A stretch of DNA of 45,754 bases from NCBI GenBank assembly GCA_019112765.1, contig DXIU01000097.1, forward strand, positions 1 through 45,754, given 5' to 3'. Numbering within the stretch: the first letter of the stretch is position 1; each line of letters starts with the position of its first letter. The position numbers and the translations under genes were made by a program. The DNA comes from Candidatus Mediterraneibacter norwichensis (GTDB lineage Bacteria > Bacillota > Clostridia > Lachnospirales > Lachnospiraceae). Positions 40,724 through 45,754 of this stretch are shown here, piece by piece. The notes beneath the pieces were generated by a model. That model did no database searches, was not told the origin of the DNA, and saw only the letters and a list, made by a program, of their open reading frames with translations.

Positions 40724-41434
40724 TCAGAGATGATACAGGTGTCCCCGTATAATTTCATAGCCGTTGGTAAAAGCCAGCAGAATAGCTATAAGATATTTCC
40801 TGTGACGTTCCATTGTTTTTTTATCCGTTTTGGAAATATCTGAAAGCGCTGCTATTGGAAGCTTTTTTGTGCGGAGAAGCTCGTTGAGAAGTTCCGGATT
40901 TTCACGCGCGGCAGTCAGTACCCGTCTGCAGGCCTGAAGGGTGCGCTCCTGCCGGGGACAGTTGTCTGCCACATCAGAAAATGAAATACCGAATTCGAGA
41001 AGCTGCTTTCCGAATTCCTCGATTTCGTCTCTCGTTGCGCTTCTGTGATGACTTTTTTCAATTTCATTTTCGGGATGTTCAAGATGATCGATTTTAAGAG
41101 TGTCGCTTTTCTCATCACTGACAGGCTCGTGCAGTGATGTTACTTCTGCATGCCTTTTTTCTTTCCGGTAATAGTCAATAAGGCGGCAGCGGATTCCTCT
41201 TGAAGCATAGGCGAGAAATGCCCCGCGATTTTTTTCATATCCCAGAATTGCTTCATAAAATGCCAGCAGAACAATACTGAGCTCTTCATCCTGTCCTTCT
41301 ATCGGGGCACGATGGAGATATTTCGCTGCTTCAGCGCGTATAAAACCCATATACTGACGTATAAGACTGTCTGCCGCTTCAGTATCTGTCTTTGCCGCAT
41401 ATACCTGTTCCACAAGTTCATGCCCACCATTCAT
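40724..41434 (-). CDS. sigI: Alternative sigma factor SigI
   Basis: 236 residues from the ATG after AGGAGGG; a TTG one codon upstream is less likely. Region 2 is visible (DELSIVLLAFYEAILGYEKNRGAFLAYASRGIRCRLIDYYRKEKRH), with the typical SigI C-terminal half ending in a helix-turn-helix-like TDKKTMERHRKYLIAILLAFTNGYEIIRGHL. Unlike ECF factors, SigI keeps the sigma-70 region 2 but a distinct C-terminal domain. Paired with rsgI in one minus-strand operon. Its own promoter has the ACCCCGA-N17-CGTATACT motif, consistent with autoregulation. Confidence 0.93.
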   Translation of the reverse strand: MNGGHELVEQVYAAKTDTEAADSLIRQYMGFIRAEAAKYLHRAPIEGQDEELSIVLLAFYEAILGYEKNRGAFLAYASRGIRCRLIDYYRKEKRHAEVTSLHEPVSDEKSDTLKIDHLEHPENEIEKSHHRSATRDEIEEFGKQLLEFGISFSDVADNCPRQERTLQACRRVLTAARENPELLNELLRTKKLPIAALSDISKTDKKTMERHRKYLIAILLAFTNGYEIIRGHLYHL

Positions 41435-41456
41435 CAAATTTCCCTCCTATAAGAAG

Positions 41457-41486
41457 TATACGAAACAGAGAAATCATTTTCGGGGT
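41457..41486 (-). promoter_or_regulatory. SigI-type promoter of sigI-rsgI
   Basis: On the minus strand ACCCCGA (41480-41486) and CGTATA (41457-41462, continuing CT) are 17 bases apart. B. subtilis and C. thermocellum SigI promoters have a CCC-rich -35 and a CG-A -10. The predicted start is about 16 bases before the ATG. Confidence 0.8.
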
Positions 41487-41640
41487 CTGAAGTCAGAAAA
41501 TTGCGGAATCAGTATATCTCCCGGATATTAAATATATGTTAGATATAAGTAAAAACTTGGTAAATTCGGAGACAAAGGAGGGAAGGCTACATTATAATAG
41601 AGCAAATAAAACAGCAAAGCCGGAAAATTTTTTTCAGCAG

Positions 41641-41670
41641 ACCCCGATTTTCGGATTTTGCTTCCGTATA
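41641..41670 (+). promoter_or_regulatory. SigI-type promoter of the lipoprotein-VTC-DUF4956-CotH operon
   Basis: ACCCCGA (41641-41647), a 17-base spacer, then CGTATA (41665-41670, continuing CT). It is the same motif and the same spacing as the sigI promoter but divergent from it. Start near 41677, about 45 bases before the lipoprotein ATG. Confidence 0.8.
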
Positions 41671-41721
41671 CTATATCAAAAGCTGAAACAAAATTCAAAT
41701 GAAAAAAGGAGTGAATGAATT

Positions 41722-42720
41722 ATGACAAAGAAAAAATTAATGGCAACACTGGCGGCAGTATTATCTCTTTCTCTTTGCGGAGGACTTTTCGCAGGATGCG
41801 GCAGCAGAGAAACGACAGCGCCAACTTCCGGTGCAGGTACAGAAATTCAGAAGGAAGAAACAGGCGGTGTGATTTCAATCAAAGTTAACCCTGAGATTGC
41901 GGTACATTATGACGATCAGGGAATGGTAACAAGAATTGAGGCACGCAATGACGACGGCGAGAAGGTAATAGCGGATTATACAGGCTTTGAAGGAAAGGAA
42001 TGCCGCATTGTAATCGGAGATCTTGTAGCGGCAATTAATGAAGCAGGATATTTTGTAGAAGAAGCAGATGGAAAAACCAATCAGATTACTCTGGAGATCG
42101 AGGAGGGCTCTGTACTTCCCGAAGAGAATTTCCTCAACATGATCGTGGCGGAAATTCAGAAATATACAAGCGCGGAAAAGATCAGTACTCCGGTTGCAGT
42201 TGACGGAGAGAGAGCTTATGGCTGGAGCAGTTACGGAGATACAGATTACGGCCCGGATAATGATGGAATAACAGATTACGGCGATACAGATTACGGAATA
42301 ACAGGTGACGGCGCAACAGATTATGATGATCAGAAAACGACGAAGTCATCCGGCAGTACAAACAAAAATACAAACAAAACGAATAATAAAAATAACAGCG
42401 GAAGCGCAAATACAGATTATGGAAACACAGATTACGGGAATACGGATTATGGTTCGGGGAACGACGGCGTAACGGATTATGATGATGACGGAGATTCCGG
42501 TTATACCGGAGGACAGACCACAACGACAAAACCGTCGGCATCCAGGCCGGCTGCGCCTGAGCCATCTCCGGCGCCATCCAGACCGGCTCAGTCAGGGAAT
42601 ACGGATTATGATGACGGAAATACGGATTATGACGACGATGATGACGGGGATACCGATTATGATGATGACGATGACGACGACGACGATGATGACGACGGGG
42701 ACACCGATTATGATGATTGA
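41722..42720 (+). CDS. Asp-rich lipoprotein with RsgI-like domain
   Basis: 332 residues after AAAAGGAGTGAATGAATT. Signal peptide with lipobox LFAGC (C26). Residues about 48-155 (GGVISIKVNPEIAVHYDDQG onwards) resemble the RsgI ectodomain, whose matching segment reads TVHMQINPEIEISLSRSG. From about 170 the protein is made of short repeats: GDTDYG, DGITDYG, NTDYG, then a Ser/Thr/Asn/Lys linker, and finally TDYDD and runs of up to twelve Asp. RsgI shares the hexapeptide DGITDY. A membrane-anchored polyacidic protein outside the cell, probably cation-binding, perhaps a decoy or reporter for RsgI. The last 11 bases overlap the next gene. Confidence 0.8.
   Translation: MTKKKLMATLAAVLSLSLCGGLFAGCGSRETTAPTSGAGTEIQKEETGGVISIKVNPEIAVHYDDQGMVTRIEARNDDGEKVIADYTGFEGKECRIVIGDLVAAINEAGYFVEEADGKTNQITLEIEEGSVLPEENFLNMIVAEIQKYTSAEKISTPVAVDGERAYGWSSYGDTDYGPDNDGITDYGDTDYGITGDGATDYDDQKTTKSSGSTNKNTNKTNNKNNSGSANTDYGNTDYGNTDYGSGNDGVTDYDDDGDSGYTGGQTTTTKPSASRPAAPEPSPAPSRPAQSGNTDYDDGNTDYDDDDDGDTDYDDDDDDDDDDDDGDTDYDD
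42235..42718 (+). repeat. TDY/Asp-rich coding repeats in the lipoprotein gene
   Basis: Short units ACAGATTACGG and GGATTATGATG-like motifs recur from 42235 to 42480, and GAT/GAC triplets dominate 42600-42718. Low-complexity triplet tracts of this kind can slip during replication, so length variation between strains is expected. The rsgI tail at 39682-39800 is a similar tract. Confidence 0.75.
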
Positions 42721-43405
42721 GAAAAATGCCGCTTTGTTCCGGCATGAACTGAAACATCAGATTACTTCCGCGGAGGACCGTATTGTATCAGAAAGACTTG
42801 GCAGGCTGTTCCCGAGGGACAGCCATGCCGGGCCGGATGGTGTATATCGGGTGAACAGTCTTTATTTTGATACTCCGGAAGACAAGGCGCTTTTACAGAA
42901 AATCGCCGGCACAGACAGAAGAGAAAAGTTCCGGCTCCGGTATTATGGGGAGTCTCCGGGATTTATCAGACTGGAAAAGAAAATAAAAAAAGGCGGGCTT
43001 TGCTCCAAACGCAGTGCCCGCCTTACGTATAAGCAGGCAGAAAAAATTTTAACAGGCAATGTTGACTTCCTGCTGGAAAGCAAAGACGCACTTCTGATTG
43101 AACTGTACAGCAAAATACGGGGAGAAATGCTGCGGCCAAGAACCATAGTGAGTTATGACAGAGAGGCATATATATTCGGCCCGGGCAATGTGCGTGTTAC
43201 TCTGGACAGAAATCTGTGTACATATACTTCCTGCAAAGGTTTCCTCTGCCTCCCGGCCGGTCATCTGGAAACAGGAGAGGGAACTACGATCCTTGAAGTT
43301 AAATATGACGCTTTTCTTCCGGATATTGTGAGAATGGCAGTGCAGGTGCCGGACAGAAAAACGGGCGCGTTTTCAAAGTATGCCGCCTGCAGGCGGTATG
43401 ACTGA
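42710..43405 (+). CDS. Polyphosphate polymerase (VTC) domain protein
   Basis: 231 residues; ATGs at 42710 and 42713 overlap the lipoprotein stop, so translation is coupled. This is a stand-alone VTC catalytic domain: FRHELKHQIT, VNSLYFDTPEDKAL, EKFRLRYYG, FIRLEKKIKKGG, CSKRSARLT, RPRTIVSYDREAY, RVTLDRNLC and ILEVKYD. The conserved Lys/Arg residues of the tunnel and the glutamate in LEVKYD are kept, so it may make polyphosphate from ATP. There is no SPX domain. Cytoplasmic by sequence; the next gene is a membrane protein that could serve as its channel, as Vtc1 does for Vtc4. Confidence 0.88.
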   Translation: MMIEKNAALFRHELKHQITSAEDRIVSERLGRLFPRDSHAGPDGVYRVNSLYFDTPEDKALLQKIAGTDRREKFRLRYYGESPGFIRLEKKIKKGGLCSKRSARLTYKQAEKILTGNVDFLLESKDALLIELYSKIRGEMLRPRTIVSYDREAYIFGPGNVRVTLDRNLCTYTSCKGFLCLPAGHLETGEGTTILEVKYDAFLPDIVRMAVQVPDRKTGAFSKYAACRRYD

Positions 43406-43480
43406 TAACAGGAAGCATAACGCAGGGCCGGGACATTATATGGGGATCTGCAGAACTACAAAAAGAAAAAGGGGGATACT

Positions 43481-44152
43481 ATGACATTTCAGGATATTTT
43501 TAAATCGGGATTTTTGGAGAATGTAAATGCGATCTCTGTTCTGGATATGGCGGCAGCGCTTATTCTGTCCTTTGTAATGGGACTGTTCATTTTCTATATC
43601 TATAAAAAAAGTTACTGCGGGCTGATGTACTCTGCAGCTTTTGGGGGCACACTTGTGGCGTTAACCCTGATAACAACACTGCTTATTCTGGCGGTGACGA
43701 GTAATGTAGTGCTTTCGCTGGGCATGGTCGGCGCGCTTTCGATTGTGCGTTTCAGAACAGCGATCAAAGAACCTATGGATATCGCATTTCTGTTCTGGAG
43801 TATTGCGGCAGGAATAGTTCTGGCAGCAGGCTTTATACCACTGGCGGTTTTTGGAAGCATATTTATCGGACTCGTTCTGCTGATCTTTTCGGGAAGAAAA
43901 AATATAGAACGGCCGTATATTCTGGTAGTACATTGTGAGACAGAAGAAAAAGAAAAAGAAGCGGAAGCCTACATAAAAGAGCAGGTAAAAGCGCTGTCCC
44001 TGAAAAGCAAGGCTGTTTCGCCGGGCTGTATCGAACTGAATTATGAAGTGCGTTTTAAAGAGGGAGAATCTTCCTTTGTCAATGCACTGTCCCGGATTGA
44101 AGGAGTCAGCAATGTGGTTCTTGTCTCATATAATGGAGACTATATGGGGTAA
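43481..44152 (+). CDS. DUF4956 membrane protein
   Basis: 223 residues after AAAAAGGGGGATACT. Four or five TM helices (about 20-45, 52-75, 78-95, 110-127, 130-143) with the loop GMVGALSIVRFRTAIKEP, the family hallmark with conserved Arg residues, and a cytoplasmic alpha/beta domain (about 145-223, YILVVHCETEE, then SRIEGVSNVVLVSYNGD). DUF4956 genes are frequently next to VTC and CotH genes in Firmicutes and Actinobacteria. Function not established; a basic channel for polyphosphate is a plausible guess. Six bases before the CotH gene. Confidence 0.88.
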   Translation: MTFQDIFKSGFLENVNAISVLDMAAALILSFVMGLFIFYIYKKSYCGLMYSAAFGGTLVALTLITTLLILAVTSNVVLSLGMVGALSIVRFRTAIKEPMDIAFLFWSIAAGIVLAAGFIPLAVFGSIFIGLVLLIFSGRKNIERPYILVVHCETEEKEKEAEAYIKEQVKALSLKSKAVSPGCIELNYEVRFKEGESSFVNALSRIEGVSNVVLVSYNGDYMG

Positions 44153-44157
44153 CAGGT

Positions 44158-45561
44158 ATGCTGAAACACAGATACATTGACGGGATATGCATTATTCTTG
44201 CGGCTGCGGCATGCGTTATGGCAGCAGTATTTCTGATGGGAGAAAAACTGGGCATCGAGTCTCTTTCGTCTGCCCCGGAATATTCGGCGAGGCTGTTTGA
44301 TGACAGTTATGTGCATCATATCGACCTGAGGGTGAAACACTGGGATATCTTTCTTGAAGAAGCGCCGGAAGAGGAGTACATCGAATGTGACGCAGAGATT
44401 GACGGGGAACTTTTTGCTTCCGTCGGCCTGCGCGCGAAGGGAAACAACTCACGCACGCTGGTTGAAAAATACGGGCTTGACCGGTACAGTCTGAAAATAG
44501 AATTTGATCATTTTCAGGAGGGAAATACCTATTACGGACTGGATAAGATGTCGCTTGACTCCTCTTTTCAGGATAATTCATACCTTAAAAACTATATCGC
44601 ATACGACATGATGGATTTTATGGGAGTTCCTTCGCCCCTGCGCAGTTATGTATGGGTGACAGTAAATGGTGAGGACTGGGGGCTTTTCCTGGCAGTGGAA
44701 GAACCGGAAGATGCGTTTGCCCGCCGGAATTTCGGAGCGGATTACGGTATGCTGTACAAACCGGATTACCGTTCCCTGGAAGAAGAGAACAATGATATTG
44801 CCCTGAAATATACAACGGATAATCCCGAAGACTACGACAATATTTTCCGGCATGCAAAGTTTGATATGAACGGGAATGATCAGAAGAGACTGATACAGTC
44901 GCTGAAAGTTCTCTCGGAAGCAGAGGGCGGGGAACTGGAAACTGCCGTTAATGTAGACGAGGTCCTCAGGTATTTTACGGTACAGGTATTTGTAGTTAAT
45001 CTGGACAGCTATCTCGGCCATACGGGACATAATTATTTCTTGTATGAAGAGGATGGGGTTATCAGTATTCTGCCCTGGGATTATAACCTGGCATTCGCGA
45101 CCTATTCGCTCGGAATGCCTGATCCCATCAATGACGCAGAACTTTATGTGAATTATCCCATAGATACGCCTGCTTCCGGTGAAGTTATGCTGAATCGGCC
45201 TCTTTATCATAATCTGATGCAGACAGAAGAGTATTTTGCCCGGTATCATGAATATTTTGATTATCTGATCAGCGAATATTTTGAGACAGGTTATTTTGAA
45301 AAAACGGCAGCAGAAACACTGGGAATGATCGGACCTTATATAAAAAAAGACCCGACAGCGTTCTGCTCTTATGAGGATCATCTGACAGGCGCGGAAACCT
45401 TTGTGTCATTCTGCCTGCTGAGAGCAGAAAGCGTAAGAGGACAGCTGGAAGGAGAGATCCCCTCAACAATAGCGGGACAGCAGGAAGATTCACAGAACCG
45501 GGTGGATGCTTCGGAAATATGGCTGCCCGACATGGGAGAAATCGCTGATTTAAAGGTGTGA
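44158..45561 (+). CDS. CotH-family kinase, membrane-anchored
   Basis: 467 residues with a weak ribosome binding site; probably coupled to the DUF4956 gene. An N-terminal hydrophobic helix (about 8-28) anchors or exports it. The CotH fold is clear: RAKGNNSRTL, KMSLDSSFQDNSYLKNYIAYD, GLFLAVEEPEDAFARRNF, VVNLDSYLGHTGHNYFLYEE (D283) and ILPWDYNLAF (D308). The two aspartates match the catalytic positions of B. subtilis CotH, an atypical Ser kinase of spore-coat proteins. Here it would act outside the membrane; Ser/Thr in the lipoprotein linker or an exported phosphate polymer are possible substrates (inference). Confidence 0.9.
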   Translation: MLKHRYIDGICIILAAAACVMAAVFLMGEKLGIESLSSAPEYSARLFDDSYVHHIDLRVKHWDIFLEEAPEEEYIECDAEIDGELFASVGLRAKGNNSRTLVEKYGLDRYSLKIEFDHFQEGNTYYGLDKMSLDSSFQDNSYLKNYIAYDMMDFMGVPSPLRSYVWVTVNGEDWGLFLAVEEPEDAFARRNFGADYGMLYKPDYRSLEEENNDIALKYTTDNPEDYDNIFRHAKFDMNGNDQKRLIQSLKVLSEAEGGELETAVNVDEVLRYFTVQVFVVNLDSYLGHTGHNYFLYEEDGVISILPWDYNLAFATYSLGMPDPINDAELYVNYPIDTPASGEVMLNRPLYHNLMQTEEYFARYHEYFDYLISEYFETGYFEKTAAETLGMIGPYIKKDPTAFCSYEDHLTGAETFVSFCLLRAESVRGQLEGEIPSTIAGQQEDSQNRVDASEIWLPDMGEIADLKV

Positions 45562-45678
45562 GCCGCAGATATTTTTAATGATGTTACAGTTATACAGGAG
45601 ATTGTTATACCGCAGAATGCCATAACAGCTTTGACAGGTAAAAATAATTCGCACTAAATCTATTGAAAATACACAGCT

Positions 45679-45722
45679 TCACTGCGAAAATAGAATTATC
45701 ACAAAAAATTTTTTCGCGGTGA
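45679..45722. repeat. Inverted repeat before the right-edge gene
   Basis: TCACTGCGAAAA (45679-45690) and TTTTCGCGGTGA (45711-45722) form a 12-bp arm pair with one T-G mismatch around a 20-base A+T-rich centre. It may be an operator or a terminator for the CotH operon. Confidence 0.6.
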
Positions 45723-45729
45723 GGCTGAA

Positions 45730-45754
45730 ATGGGAAGAAAAGAACAGAGAATAC
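45730..45754 (+). CDS. Start of an unidentified gene (partial, runs off right edge)
   Basis: An ATG at 45730 opens MGRKEQRI, eight codons before the window ends; GTGAGGCTGAA upstream is a weak ribosome binding site. Too short to identify. It lies 8 bases past an inverted repeat that could regulate it. Confidence 0.3.

Noticed and set aside
41536-41718. 60-residue ORF between sigI and the lipoprotein gene
   Set aside because: No ribosome binding site and it contains the SigI-type promoter; the lipoprotein start behind it has a proper site.
42479-42709. N-terminal extension of the VTC frame rich in Met, Ile and Thr
   Set aside because: It is the alternate frame of the Asp-rich repeats; the VTC homology begins at 42710-42713.

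Overview
The window reads as chromosomal DNA of a spore-forming, gut-type Lachnospiraceae (Clostridia). Supporting signs are purine-rich Shine-Dalgarno sites before nearly every gene, a SpoVT regulator, a PPi-type phosphofructokinase, a SigI/RsgI pair, tandem zinc-ribbon membrane proteins and Firmicutes-style TPP, CsoR and PhoP-like control sites. I do not assign a genus.

Region 1 (1-4066) is the right part of an integrated element that ends at the chromosomal tmRNA gene. It holds the edge of an IS256-like insertion sequence, a probably truncated small ORF, a replication protein with both the HUH endonuclease and the superfamily 3 helicase motifs of CRESS-DNA virus Reps, two unknown ORFs, an iteron-like array inside an inverted repeat, and a tyrosine recombinase. 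ssrA (minus strand) is intact.

Region 2 (4.3-22 kb) is mostly core genome: zinc-dependent phospholipase C-like protein, UMF1-type MFS transporter, an ABC exporter with a coiled-coil FtsX permease, a copper module (CsoR, then CopA carrying an in-frame CopZ-like tail with its own ribosome binding site), GNAT acetyltransferase, class II aldolase, HtpG, dihydroorotase, PPi-phosphofructokinase and UDP-galactopyranose mutase. Two long imperfect palindromes fill the convergent gaps copA/GNAT and htpG/pyrC.

Region 3 (22-31.2 kb) is an envelope-signalling-like cluster: a membrane pseudokinase that has lost the HRD and DFG residues, a translationally overlapping Ig-like surface protein, four zinc-ribbon/TM/ectodomain paralogues made by tandem duplication (one with a doubled ectodomain), and a soluble coiled-coil protein with three zinc ribbons. 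A Uma2-family gene with a small upstream partner lies convergent to it.

Region 4 (31.5-39.6 kb) has a TPP-riboswitch-controlled thiC, an AEC transporter, YqeY, PduL, a Na/Pi cotransporter behind a PhoP-box-like array, a truncated glycerate kinase, spoVT and a TIGR04086 membrane protein.

Region 5 (39.6-45.75 kb) looks like one regulon. sigI-rsgI (minus) and a divergent four-gene operon (Asp-rich RsgI-like lipoprotein, VTC polyphosphate-polymerase domain, DUF4956 membrane protein, CotH-type kinase) have promoters with the same motif, ACCCCGA-N17-CGTATACT. RsgI and the lipoprotein share a related ectodomain and similar Asp-rich tails. The layout suggests a SigI-controlled cell-surface system coupling polyphosphate synthesis to an extracytoplasmic kinase. 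This region and the CRESS-Rep element are the strongest candidates for undescribed biology.
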